From contig CAJUFE010000015.1 of NCBI GenBank assembly GCA_910585635.1, positions 1 to 64,000 on the forward strand: DNA of 64,000 bases, read 5' to 3'. The notes under the pieces were generated by a model. It saw only the letters and a program-made list of their open reading frames with translations, was not told the DNA's origin and made no database searches. This DNA is from an uncultured Lachnospiraceae bacterium (GTDB lineage: Bacteria > Bacillota > Clostridia > Lachnospirales > Lachnospiraceae). Below are positions 52,205 through 60,720 of the stretch, piece by piece; the first letter of the stretch is position 1; each line of letters opens with the position of its first letter. The translations under genes and the position numbers were made by a program.

Positions 52205-53242
52205 TTAGAAATTATCTGCCGTCATCACCTTCCCCGCCAGCACCTCTTCATAGTCCTTCAGGTTCCTGGCTAAGAGCGCCGGTGTGTCCAGCCCGTAAGG
52301 GCAATGGCTCATGCACTTGTTGCAGTGGAGGCAGTCCTTGATCTTCATCATCTTCTCCTGGCCTGCAGGCGATAAGTGGCTGGCGGAGGGGGAGCGGCGC
52401 AGCAGGAGGGACATGCGGGCGCAGTTGTTGATCTCGATGCCCACCGGGCAGGGCATACAGTAGCCGCAGCCGCGGCAGAAGCTGCCGCAGAGCTGCTCAC
52501 GGTCCTTGTCGATCAGGGCCTTCCGCTCCGGTGTCATAGCGGGCGGCGCCTGGATGTAGCTTAAAAACTCCTCCAGCTCCGCCTCCCTCTGGATCCCCCA
52601 GATGGGCAGCACATTGTCATACTGGGCGGCGAAGGCGTAGGCGGCAGCCGAGTCGGTGATCAGGCCGCCGGATAGGGACTTCATGGCGATAAAGCCCATG
52701 TCATGGGCCTTGCAGGATGAGACCAGGTCGATATCCTTCTGGCTGCACAGATAGCAGAAGGGGAACTGCAGGGTCTCGTATAAGCCGCTGTCAATCGCCT
52801 CCTGGGCCACGGCCAGACGATGGTTCGTGATGCCGATGTGGCAGATCTTCCCCTGAGCCTTAGCCTGCAGCATGGCCTCGTACAGGCCGGTGCCGTCGCC
52901 TGGCTTTGGGCAAAAGTCCGGGTTATGGAACTGGTAGATGTCCACATGGTCGGTCTTTAAGAGCCGCAGGCTGGTCTCCAAGTCCTTCCAGAACCCATCC
53001 ACCGTGGTGGACATGGTCTTGGTGGCTATGTAGATGTGGCTGCGGATATCGCTCAAGGCATAGCCGATCTTTTCCTCGCTGTCGGTGTAGGCCCGGGCTG
53101 TATCGAAAAATGTGATCCCGCCCTCATAGGCCTTGCGCAGCAGATGAGCGGCCTCCTCCTTGGTGATCCGCTGGATGGGCAATGCGCCGAAGCCGTTCTT
53201 ATCCACGGTGATGCCGGTGGAACCTAGGGTAACAGTTGTCAT
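52205..53242 (-). CDS. Aldo/keto reductase with C-terminal ferredoxin domain
   Basis: A 345-residue oxidoreductase. The N-terminal TIM-barrel aldo/keto reductase domain contains DTARAYTDSEEKIG (Asp/Tyr), the catalytic Lys in IATKTM and QFHNPD. The C terminus (about 265-325) has two cluster motifs, CRGCGYCMPCPVG and CLHCNKCMSHCPYG, so it carries iron-sulfur clusters. This class is common in anaerobic Clostridia and may couple ferredoxin to carbonyl reduction. The substrate is unknown. It shares its orientation with the toxin locus downstream, but that locus has its own promoter. Confidence 0.88.
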   Translation of the reverse strand: MTTVTLGSTGITVDKNGFGALPIQRITKEEAAHLLRKAYEGGITFFDTARAYTDSEEKIGYALSDIRSHIYIATKTMSTTVDGFWKDLETSLRLLKTDHVDIYQFHNPDFCPKPGDGTGLYEAMLQAKAQGKICHIGITNHRLAVAQEAIDSGLYETLQFPFCYLCSQKDIDLVSSCKAHDMGFIAMKSLSGGLITDSAAAYAFAAQYDNVLPIWGIQREAELEEFLSYIQAPPAMTPERKALIDKDREQLCGSFCRGCGYCMPCPVGIEINNCARMSLLLRRSPSASHLSPAGQEKMMKIKDCLHCNKCMSHCPYGLDTPALLARNLKDYEEVLAGKVMTADNF

Positions 53243-53450
53243 AGGGGATACCTTCTTTCTTTGATCTGTTCGTTTTGTGTTTCGGTTGTTTTGTCTGCTG
53301 ACCGTGCTTCTCGATCATGTCTTCCTTATGTTTATCGATCGTATCTTTTGCTCATGTTTTCTGGTCACATCGCTGGTCACATCGACCGCGCCCCAGTTCC
53401 GTGTGCGCATCCGCTGTCCATGGCCCTGTCTGCGGAAAGGGCAGTGGGGC

Positions 53451-54269
53451 TCAGCCGTGGATCTTGTTGATGAAATCCGTCACAGTCTTATTGAACTTCT
53501 CCGGCTCCTCCCAGAACAGCATGTGACCGGAATCCTCAAAGAAGACGGTCTGGGCGCCCGGGATATTTTCTCCCACCCACGCGCTGCCATGCCAGTCAAA
53601 TACATTGCTGTTCCTTGCTACACACACCAGGGTGGGCAGCTTGATCTGGGGGATAAAGTCCCGCCAGTCCAGATTGGTATGGTCCCGCATGATCTCGATC
53701 CGCACATAAGGCGGACATTTGCAGATCTCATCCACGATGAACTGGGCATCCGCCTCGGAGGGCTCATGATGCAGGCAGGCCCCCACCAGCCCTGCGGCAG
53801 CGCCCTTTGGATCATACTTGATGTCGTAGCAGGTGCGGATGAACATCTCCATATCATAGCAGCCCTTCTGCCCCCAGACCCAGTCCGGACCGGTGTATTG
53901 AGCCGGAGACTGGTCCACGCAGATCAGCCCGGCCAGCCGGTGCTCGCCGAAAAGCTCGATGTAGCTCCACAGGATGGATGCCCCCATGGACCACCCGAGG
54001 ACCGTGACCTCCTCCACGTCCAGATAGTCCAGCAGGTTCTTTACATCCATGGCATAGCGGGAGATCCGGTGGCTGTGCATCACCTTCTCCGACTGGCCGT
54101 GGCCCCGCATGTCCATGCAGATCACCTGGAAATGCCGGGACAGCTCCTCCACATTGTGCTTCCAGAACTTGGTCGTACAGGTCCAGCCCGGGAGCATGAA
54201 CAGAGGTTTTCCTTCTCCTGTGACCTCATAATAGATCTCTACCTGGTCATTAGTCTTAAAAGTTGCCAT
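53451..54269 (-). CDS. Alpha/beta-fold hydrolase
   Basis: A 272-residue alpha/beta hydrolase. The nucleophile elbow GWSMG places Ser94, the oxyanion region is MLPGWTCTTKFW, and the C-terminal His lies in EDSGHMLFWEEP. It resembles haloperoxidase/esterase-type enzymes acting on small esters or related bonds; the substrate is unknown. Both the start at 54269 (GGAGG upstream) and the end are clear. A long opposite-strand open frame over the same region is a shadow. Confidence 0.88.
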   Translation of the reverse strand: MATFKTNDQVEIYYEVTGEGKPLFMLPGWTCTTKFWKHNVEELSRHFQVICMDMRGHGQSEKVMHSHRISRYAMDVKNLLDYLDVEEVTVLGWSMGASILWSYIELFGEHRLAGLICVDQSPAQYTGPDWVWGQKGCYDMEMFIRTCYDIKYDPKGAAAGLVGACLHHEPSEADAQFIVDEICKCPPYVRIEIMRDHTNLDWRDFIPQIKLPTLVCVARNSNVFDWHGSAWVGENIPGAQTVFFEDSGHMLFWEEPEKFNKTVTDFINKIHG

Positions 54270-54404
54270 AAGATAACGCCTCCTTGTTCGGTTGATGAGT
54301 CTATAGTACCATGAAATGGGAGGGGTTACAATGGGGAGTCGATCTTTGTGGGATGGGAAGAGCCTTGCACGTTACTTTTCGCAGGCAGGCTAATGTGGCT
54401 TATG

Positions 54405-54600
54405 GTTACTTTTCACAGGTTGGCCAAGGGTCCGCTCCGGGAGGGACCTGTCACAACGTCACCGCGCTCTCGCTCCATGAGGAACATAGCGGACGCTAAG
54501 CTCGAAAAGACCTCGCTAAGCGCCGATGTTCCTCAAGGGGTTCCTTTTGTGCCAGGACCCTCCCTGCGCTACTTTAGCTGGCATGGGTGTGAAAAGTAAC
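54405..54600 (-). repeat. Recurrent hairpin element, copy E (complete, with terminal inverted repeats)
   Basis: The best-preserved copy. It starts with GTTACTTTTCACA (54405-54417) and ends with TGTGAAAAGTAAC (54588-54600), a perfect 13-bp terminal inverted repeat. Arms GAGGAACAT/ATGTTCCTC, as opposed to GAGGAACGT/ACGTTCCTC in copy C, show another compensatory change. A further GTTACTTTTC at 54371 suggests a nested or older end. Confidence 0.9.
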
Positions 54601-54639
54601 GGCTTATGGCATAGGGATGTCATACGACCGGATACGTGA

Positions 54640-54668
54640 TAGACCTTACGCCTCTTATATGCTATACT
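54640..54668 (+). promoter_or_regulatory. Promoter of the small coiled-coil gene
   Basis: TAGACC (54640-54645) and TATACT (54663-54668) are 17 nt apart, just beyond element copy E and 29 nt before the ATG. Confidence 0.55.
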
Positions 54669-54697
54669 TTTCCTATCACAGAAAGGACGGTGACAAT

Positions 54698-54967
54698 ATG
54701 ACAGACAGTGAAAAACTTGATCTCATCCTTGAAAAGGTGATCAGCCTCGATGAAAAGGTGATCAGCCTCGATGAAAAGGCGATCAGCCTCGATGAAAAGG
54801 TGGCCTGCCTTGATGAAAAGGTGACCTGTCTTGAAAAAGATATGATAGATGTAAAGGCAGACCTGCGGCGGTTACATCGTGATGATGTTTTGATACTTGA
54901 TGAAGTGGAAAGGATCTATGGGATACTCTCGGAACATATGAGAGACACTGCTAAACATACAGCATAA
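54698..54967 (+). CDS. Small coiled-coil protein with heptad tandem duplications
   Basis: An 89-residue cytoplasmic protein dominated by a coiled coil. Residues about 11-47 are five or six copies of a seven-residue unit, ISLDEKV, encoded by a 21-bp repeat (54731-54840) that is nearly identical at DNA level. A predicted helix follows (VKADLRRLHRD...VERIYGILSEHM). No family is recognised. The ATG at 54698 follows AAAGGA; the frame is open from 54617. It has its own promoter and a strong terminator, so it is an expressed single gene. The repeat number could change by slippage without frameshift. Confidence 0.75.
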   Translation: MTDSEKLDLILEKVISLDEKVISLDEKAISLDEKVACLDEKVTCLEKDMIDVKADLRRLHRDDVLILDEVERIYGILSEHMRDTAKHTA

Positions 54968-54986
54968 ATACATATCATGTGATCTG

Positions 54987-55014
54987 AAAGCACCGCGTTT
55001 TTGCGGTGCTTTTT
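54987..55014 (+). terminator. Strong terminator after the coiled-coil gene
   Basis: AAAGCACCGC (54987-54996) pairs perfectly with GCGGTGCTTT (55003-55012), followed by TT. Confidence 0.9.
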
Positions 55015-55151
55015 AAGTGATGAGCTTATATTTCGGTAACAGGTCGATGGCAGATGGAACGAATATAGATCCTCTTTGTCCGTTCTATTACAGCAGTCGG
55101 GGATCTCGTTGGCTTGTAGATCCGATCTTGCACAGGATGGATAAAACCGCG

Positions 55152-55240
55152 GAGGGATGGACCGACCGATCCCTTCCGGAGCGGACCTATCGCGACATAT
55201 CTATGCTATAAGGCTCCCTGGCGAGGGTGTGAAAAGTAAC
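55152..55240 (+). repeat. Recurrent hairpin element, right-end fragment (copy F)
   Basis: Only the right part is present: CCGGAGCGGACC, then the long-form tail GCGACATATCTATGC and TATAAGGCTCCCTGGCG, ending GGGTGTGAAAAGTAAC at 55240. The hairpin is missing. Apart from this fragment and the promoter at 55280, the 55015-55397 gap contains nothing I recognise. Confidence 0.8.
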
Positions 55241-55279
55241 CCTCTACGTCCAAAATTGTAAAAAATGTATACCATACTA

Positions 55280-55308
55280 CTTGTTTTCCAACAAAGATCG
55301 TGCTAAAA
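55280..55308 (+). promoter_or_regulatory. Putative promoter of the molybdenum cofactor cluster
   Basis: TTGTTT (55280-55285) and TAAAAT (55303-55308) are 17 nt apart. The match is moderate. Confidence 0.45.
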
Positions 55309-55397
55309 TGACCCTAACCGACAGGATCAGACAAGATCGGTCGGGCTATAGGAAAGTATGAAAGATGAAAGCAAGAGAGCAGAGGAGAGATCATAGC

Positions 55398-56345
55398 ATG
55401 AAGCAGACAGGTGCTGTCCTGGTAGCGGCGGGGATGTCCACCAGGATGAAGGAGTTCAAGCCTATGCTGCCATTTGGCGGCTCTACGATCGCCCTCCATA
55501 TCATATCCATCTTACAGAAATTAGGGATAAGCCCTATCGTGGTGGTCACCGGTCACCGTGCCAAGGAGCTGGAAGACCACCTTTCTCATACAGGCGTTCG
55601 TTTTTTGCGGAACGAGCGATATCGTGAGACACAGATGTTCGATTCCGTGAAGCTGGGGATATGTGCGATCGTGGAGGAGTGTGAGCGGGTGATGGTGATG
55701 CCGGTGGATGCGCCTGGCATACGGCCGGAGACCTTTAAGCAGATCCTCATGATCGACGCCCTTATGGTGCGGACTGTGTATCAGGGAGAGCCGGGGCATC
55801 CGATCATCTTACGGAGTGATATCGCCAGAAAGCTGTGCGGCTATACCGGAGAGAGGGGCTTAAGAGGAGCCATGGAAAATGCCGGGCCGCCGATCGTGGA
55901 TATGGAAGTGGAGGACAAAGGCGTGTGCTGGGATGTGGACACCCAGGAGGAGTATGAGGGCCTTCTGGAGTGGAGCTACCAGCTGGGGGACGGCTATCCG
56001 ATCCGCCCGCTGATCCAGGTGCGTTTAAAAGGGAGCGAAGTCTTTTTCGGCCCCGGCTCGGCAAGCCTCCTGGACTATATCCGCCAGACCGGCTCCCTCC
56101 AGGAGGCCTGCCACCAGATGGGCTTGTCCTACAGCAAGGGGAGCCGGATGATCAAGGCCATCGAGCGGCAGCTGGGCTTCTCCGTGGTGGAGCGCTGGGC
56201 CGGAGGCCCGGGCGGCGGTGGGTCCACGTTGACCGGGGACGGAAGGCGGCTTTTGGAGGATTATCAGGCCATGGTCCGGGATGTGCAAAAGAGCACAGAG
56301 CAGATCTATGGCAAGTATTTTGGCAAAGGTTTTCGGAGCGGATGA
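55398..56345 (+). CDS. MobA/MocA-like nucleotidyltransferase fused to a ModE-type DNA-binding domain
   Basis: A 315-residue two-domain protein. Residues 1 to about 195 are an NTP-transferase of the MobA/MocA class (GAVLVAAGMSTRMKEFKPMLPFGG, then MPVDAPGI), which attaches a nucleotide to molybdopterin. Residues about 210-300 are a ModE-like winged helix (SLLDYIRQTGSLQEACHQMGLSYSKGSRMIKAIERQLG). So one protein may both mature the cofactor and regulate molybdate genes. The ATG at 55398 follows GAGGAGA; an earlier ATG at 55365 is possible. It heads the molybdenum cluster, and a ModE-box-like palindrome precedes modA at 61936. Confidence 0.85.
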   Translation: MKQTGAVLVAAGMSTRMKEFKPMLPFGGSTIALHIISILQKLGISPIVVVTGHRAKELEDHLSHTGVRFLRNERYRETQMFDSVKLGICAIVEECERVMVMPVDAPGIRPETFKQILMIDALMVRTVYQGEPGHPIILRSDIARKLCGYTGERGLRGAMENAGPPIVDMEVEDKGVCWDVDTQEEYEGLLEWSYQLGDGYPIRPLIQVRLKGSEVFFGPGSASLLDYIRQTGSLQEACHQMGLSYSKGSRMIKAIERQLGFSVVERWAGGPGGGGSTLTGDGRRLLEDYQAMVRDVQKSTEQIYGKYFGKGFRSG

Positions 56346-56349
56346 GGAC

Positions 56350-57855
56350 ATGAGAGAGATCTATCTGATCCGTCACGGCAAGGTAAGGTCTGTGGACGGG
56401 AAGAAGCGCTGTATCGGCCGGACCGATACCCCGCTGGATGAGGAAGGGCGAGGTCAGGCAAGGGCATTAGCGGAATATTTTGCCGAGCACCCGGTGCAGA
56501 AGGTCTATGCCAGCCCATTATCCAGAGCCAGGGAGACCGCCCAGATCCTGGCCGATGGCCGGTATCCGGTAGAGATACGGGAGGATCTGGCGGAGCTGGA
56601 TATGGGGGAGTGGGAGGATGTCCCGTTACAGGACCTGCACAAGGAGCTGACCTCTGAGCCGGTAAAGGGGGAAGGGCGCCAGGCCGGGAAGGCGCGGTTT
56701 GCCCGCTGCATCGAAGAGATCCTGGCAAAGACCGGTGAGGGCGAAAGCCCGGACGATGACGAGAGAGCAGATGAGAGTGAAAGCCCGGACCATGACGTGA
56801 GAGCAGATGAGGGTGAAAGCCCGGACCATGACGTGAGAACAGATGAGGGTGAAAGCCCGGACCATGACGTGAGAGCAGATGAGGGTGAAAGCCCAGACGA
56901 TGACGAGAGGGCAGATGGGAGCGGGATAGATGCGGTGGATGAGAGCGGCACCGGACGAGCGGTGGCGGTGGTGGCCCACGCCGGTGTCCTCTGTGCTTAT
57001 CTGTCCGGGCTCTTAGGGACCCCATTGGAGACCTCCCGGGCGCTGCCCCAGCCCTACGGCGGCTTCAGCCGCATCCGGGTGGACGGGGAGGAGAGGAAGG
57101 TCCTGGAGCTGGGGCGGATGCCCCGGATAGCCCCAGACGAGGCACAGTGCGTGCGGCTCTGGGACCGGTACGGGACACCGGAGCCGGTGCGGGCCCACTG
57201 CCGGGCGGTCTGCGAGGAGGCTCTTTCTCTGGGAGAGGAGCTCCGAAGGGCCGGTGTCCGGGTGGATATCCCGCTGCTCACCGCCGGAGCCCTGCTCCAC
57301 GACCTGATGCGCCATAAAAAGGATCATCCGAAGGAAGGGGCCAGGTGCCTGCTCAAGGAAGGCTATCCCATGACCGCTCAGATCATCCTCCGCCACCATG
57401 ACTGGGAGCGCAGGCTGGACTGGGATATGCTTTTTGATCTGGTGGAAAGTGGAAGGCCTGGGAGCGCCGCAGAAGCCGCGGGCGACAAAGCCGGGAGCAC
57501 CGCGATGGGGGCAGGTGATGGATCGGGGGACCAGGTGACGACAGATGGCGGACCGGCGGGTACAGCTGGGGCCATGGACAACAGATCGGCGCCAGTCAGG
57601 CGGCGTGGAGACAGGTCGATGGCAGCGGTCTTGACAGAAGAAGAGGACCCTGCGGTCGTGGAAGGAGCGCTGCTCTATCTGGCCGACAAGAGGATCCGGG
57701 GGACAGAGCGGGTGACTTTAGAGCAGCGGTTTTCGGACAGCCAACATCGCTGTCTGGACTGCGAGGATCCGGAAAGCGCCATGCAGGCCCATAAACGCCG
57801 CTACGAGGAGGCCAGAAAGATCTCCGAGATGGTCCGGGGATGGATGGAAGGATAA
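56350..57855 (+). CDS. Histidine phosphatase fused to an HD-domain protein, with repetitive linkers
   Basis: A 501-residue protein. Residues 1-130 and 204-250 form a phosphoglycerate-mutase-like histidine phosphatase with RHG (8-10) and the second histidine H210 in VAHAG. The two halves are split by a linker of five 12-residue units, ESPDHDVRADEG (132-191). The second half is an HD hydrolase with H317-D318 in LLHDLMRHKKDHP, itself interrupted by a Gly/Ala-rich insertion (about 375-425). The ATG at 56350 lies 4 nt after the preceding stop region. Standing in a molybdenum operon, it may process a nucleotide or phosphate intermediate, which is inference. Confidence 0.8.
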   Translation: MREIYLIRHGKVRSVDGKKRCIGRTDTPLDEEGRGQARALAEYFAEHPVQKVYASPLSRARETAQILADGRYPVEIREDLAELDMGEWEDVPLQDLHKELTSEPVKGEGRQAGKARFARCIEEILAKTGEGESPDDDERADESESPDHDVRADEGESPDHDVRTDEGESPDHDVRADEGESPDDDERADGSGIDAVDESGTGRAVAVVAHAGVLCAYLSGLLGTPLETSRALPQPYGGFSRIRVDGEERKVLELGRMPRIAPDEAQCVRLWDRYGTPEPVRAHCRAVCEEALSLGEELRRAGVRVDIPLLTAGALLHDLMRHKKDHPKEGARCLLKEGYPMTAQIILRHHDWERRLDWDMLFDLVESGRPGSAAEAAGDKAGSTAMGAGDGSGDQVTTDGGPAGTAGAMDNRSAPVRRRGDRSMAAVLTEEEDPAVVEGALLYLADKRIRGTERVTLEQRFSDSQHRCLDCEDPESAMQAHKRRYEEARKISEMVRGWMEG

Positions 57856-58000
57856 GTGGCGGCGCGTCCGCTGACGGGCGCATGGAAGTTTACAGAGAAC
57901 GTACGGGAAAGGGAGCGCAAGGAAAGTACCCGCGGGGGAAATACAAGAAGATATCTGTGGGGAAAATACAAGAGAAAGAGCGCCAGAAAGGATAACAGCC

Positions 58001-59059
58001 ATGAAACTGATCAAGACAATAGATGCGGAAGGCACCGTGCTCTGCCACGATATCACCCAGATCATCAAGGGTGTGACCAAGGACGCGGTGTTCCGCAAGG
58101 GCCATGTGGTGACGAAGGAGGATATCCCGGTGCTGCTGAGCGTGGGGAAGGACCAGCTGTACGTCTGGGAAAAGGAGGAGGGGATGCTCCACGAGAACGA
58201 CGCGGCCGAGATCCTCTGCGCCATGTGCTTAAATGACCATATGGAACGCTCCCAGGCCAAGGAAGGGAAGATCGAGCTGACCGCAGCCTGCGACGGCCTC
58301 TTAAAGGTCCATAAAAAGGGCCTTCTGGCGGTCAACAGCTTCGGCCAGATGATGATCGCCTCCAGGCACGGGAACTTTGCCGTGAAAAAGAAAGACAAGC
58401 TGGCCGGCACCAGGATCATCCCTCTGGTGATCGAGGAGGAGAAGATGGAGGCAGCCAGACGGTCCGCCATGGAGGCCACAGGCGGAGCGCCGATCCTGGA
58501 ACTGAAGCCCTTTGTCCATAAAAAGGTGGGGATCGTGACCACGGGAAATGAGGTCTTTTATGGCCGGATCAAGGACACCTTTACCCCGGTGATCGAAGGG
58601 AAATTAGGAGAGTTTGACGCCAAGGTCATCGACCATGTGACCTGGAACGACGACGATCAAAAGGTGACCGCCAGCATCCTTTCCATGATCGATAAAGGGG
58701 CGGATGTGGTGATCTGCACCGGCGGCATGAGCGTGGACCCGGACGATAAGACCCCGCTGGCGATCAAAAACACCGGAGCCAGGATCGTCTCCTACGGTGC
58801 GCCGGTGCTGCCGGGCGCCATGTTCCTGCTGGCCTACTATAAGGTAGAAAAGGCCGGGGAAGAGCCACGGACAGTGGTCATCATGGGCCTTCCGGGATGC
58901 GTCATGTATGCGAAAAGGACGATCTTCGACCTGGTATTGCCCCGGGTGATGGCCGAGGATGAGGTGACGAAAGAAGATCTGGCGGCCCTGGGGGAGGGCG
59001 GCCTATGCTTAAATTGCCCGGTCTGTACATTCCCCAACTGCGGGTTCGGAAAGGGCTGA
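58001..59059 (+). CDS. MoeA-like molybdopterin-binding protein
   Basis: A 352-residue protein with the molybdopterin-binding (MoCF_biosynth) fold: KVGIVTTGNEVFYGRIKDTF, VICTGGMSVDPDDKTP and a GLPGCVMYAKRT segment. It resembles the MoeA-like proteins of Clostridia found with molybdenum hydroxylases rather than full MoeA. A cysteine-rich tail, CLNCPVCTFPNCGFGKG, could bind a metal. AAAGGA precedes the ATG. It is probably involved in inserting molybdate or handling the cofactor. Confidence 0.85.
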   Translation: MKLIKTIDAEGTVLCHDITQIIKGVTKDAVFRKGHVVTKEDIPVLLSVGKDQLYVWEKEEGMLHENDAAEILCAMCLNDHMERSQAKEGKIELTAACDGLLKVHKKGLLAVNSFGQMMIASRHGNFAVKKKDKLAGTRIIPLVIEEEKMEAARRSAMEATGGAPILELKPFVHKKVGIVTTGNEVFYGRIKDTFTPVIEGKLGEFDAKVIDHVTWNDDDQKVTASILSMIDKGADVVICTGGMSVDPDDKTPLAIKNTGARIVSYGAPVLPGAMFLLAYYKVEKAGEEPRTVVIMGLPGCVMYAKRTIFDLVLPRVMAEDEVTKEDLAALGEGGLCLNCPVCTFPNCGFGKG

Positions 59060-59179
59060 CGGCTGCCGGTGCAGGGGATGGCGCCAGTCTCAACAAAGAC
59101 ACAGGGACGGACAGTATAAAGGGATCGATAAAAGGATGCGTTGGCAGCAGGAGATGCGCACAGGAGAGGGAGACTTTTG

Positions 59180-59707
59180 ATGGGATTTACGCATTTTGAC
59201 GGGCAGGGAAATGCCTGGATGGTGGATGTAGGCGGGAAAGCGGATACAGATCGGGAGGCGGTGGCCAAAGGCAGCATCGCCATGAGCCGGGAATGTCTCC
59301 GGATGGTGGTAGAGGGGGGCATGAAAAAGGGTGATGTGCTGGGTGTGGCCAGGATCGCCGGGATCATGGGGGCGAAGCGGACCTCTGAGCTGATCCCCTT
59401 ATGCCATATCCTGAACCTGACCAAGCTGGAGATCGCGTTCGAGGTCCATGAGGAGCGCGCGGAGATCGAAGCCGTCTGTACAGCCAGGACCACCGGAAAG
59501 ACCGGGGTGGAGATGGAAGCGCTGACCGGGGTCAGCGTGGCCCTGCTCACGATCTACGATATGTGCAAGGCCGTGGATAAGACCATGGAGATCGGGGGGA
59601 TCTGCCTAGTGGAAAAGACCGGCGGAAAGAGCGGCCGGTTCGTCAATCCAAAGGCCAAAACAGGGGAGGAGGAGGACCATGAAGGATCCATGGGGACGGA
59701 TCATTGA
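59180..59707 (+). CDS. moaC: Cyclic pyranopterin monophosphate synthase MoaC
   Basis: A 175-residue MoaC, which with MoaA converts GTP to cyclic pyranopterin monophosphate. Recognisable blocks are AWMVDVGGKADTDREAVAKG, LIPLCHIL with the conserved Cys-His, and TGVEMEALTGVSVALLTIYDMCKA. GAGGGAG upstream supports the ATG at 59180. The 3' end overlaps moaA by 29 nt, an unusually long overlap that indicates coupling. Confidence 0.93.
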   Translation: MGFTHFDGQGNAWMVDVGGKADTDREAVAKGSIAMSRECLRMVVEGGMKKGDVLGVARIAGIMGAKRTSELIPLCHILNLTKLEIAFEVHEERAEIEAVCTARTTGKTGVEMEALTGVSVALLTIYDMCKAVDKTMEIGGICLVEKTGGKSGRFVNPKAKTGEEEDHEGSMGTDH

Positions 59708-60680
59708 TTATATGCGGATATCGATCACGGACCGGTGCAACCTGCGCTGTAAGTACTGTATGCCGGAGGGGATCGACTGGATCCCTATGGACGAGATCCT
59801 CACCCTGGAGGAGATCGCCCAGGTGGCGTCCTGCGGGGCCTTGCTGGGGATCCGCCATATCAAGATCACCGGCGGGGAGCCTCTGGTGCGGCTGGGCTGC
59901 TGCCATCTGATCCGGACGCTGAAGCAGATCCCCGGGATCGAGAAGGTGACGATCACCACCAACGGGATCTTGCTGGGCCAATATCTGGAGAGCCTAAAGC
60001 AGGCCGGGATCGACGGGATCAACATCAGTCTGGATACCACAGACCGGTGCCTGTTCAAGAAGATCACGGGTACGGACGGCCTGGAGATGGTGCTGGAGAG
60101 CTTAAAGCAGGCTGTGGCCATGGGCCTTCCGGTGAAGGTCAACGCGGTATCCGTGGATTGGGACAGCTGGCGGGAGGACGGGCAGGCCGGGGTCGCCTGG
60201 AAGAGCCTTTTGGAGCTGGCCAGGACCGATCCGGTGGATGTCCGTTTTATCGAGATGATGCCCATCGGCGCAGGAAAGGACTTCCCCACCGTCAGCCATG
60301 AACGTCTGCTCACGGAGCTTAAGGCCAGCTATCCGGGGGTTAAGAGGGACATGAAGGTCCATGGTTTTGGACCGGCTGTCTACTATACGATCGACGGCTT
60401 TCGGGGGAGCATCGGCTTCATCAGCGCGATCCACGGGAAGTTCTGCGACAGCTGCAACCGGGTGCGTTTGACCTCCCAGGGCTACCTAAAGACCTGTCTG
60501 TGCTATGAGGACGGGGTGGACCTGCGAAAGATCCTGCGGGCGGATCTGCCGGACAGGGAGAAAAGGATCCGGATGGAGCAGGCTATGGAGGAGGCGATCC
60601 TCCAGAAGCCCATCGCCCATTGCTTCGACGATCCGGGACAGATCACAGAGCATAAAGGGATGAGCTGCATCGGAGGCTAA
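59679..60680 (+). CDS. moaA: GTP 3',8-cyclase MoaA (radical SAM)
   Basis: A 333-residue radical SAM enzyme. The SAM-binding cluster is C20, C24 and C27 in CNLRCKYC; GGEP follows. The C-terminal GTP-binding cluster uses C256, C259 and C273 (CDSCNRVRLTSQGYLKTC). The essential Gly-Gly tail is present (MSCIGG). GGAGGAGG lies upstream of the ATG, which is inside moaC. Confidence 0.95.
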   Translation: MKDPWGRIIDYMRISITDRCNLRCKYCMPEGIDWIPMDEILTLEEIAQVASCGALLGIRHIKITGGEPLVRLGCCHLIRTLKQIPGIEKVTITTNGILLGQYLESLKQAGIDGINISLDTTDRCLFKKITGTDGLEMVLESLKQAVAMGLPVKVNAVSVDWDSWREDGQAGVAWKSLLELARTDPVDVRFIEMMPIGAGKDFPTVSHERLLTELKASYPGVKRDMKVHGFGPAVYYTIDGFRGSIGFISAIHGKFCDSCNRVRLTSQGYLKTCLCYEDGVDLRKILRADLPDREKRIRMEQAMEEAILQKPIAHCFDDPGQITEHKGMSCIGG

Positions 60681-60720
60681 AGTAGAAAAATACGTCAAAA
60701 AAGTAGTGGAGGAGATCGAT

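Noticed and set aside
53277..54314. 345-residue plus-strand open frame
   Set aside because: It is antisense to a clear alpha/beta hydrolase gene and arises from GC-rich codon bias. It has no domain resemblance.
56743..56922. CRISPR-like or non-coding repeat array
   Set aside because: The 36-bp units are in frame within a long coding sequence and have no spacers.
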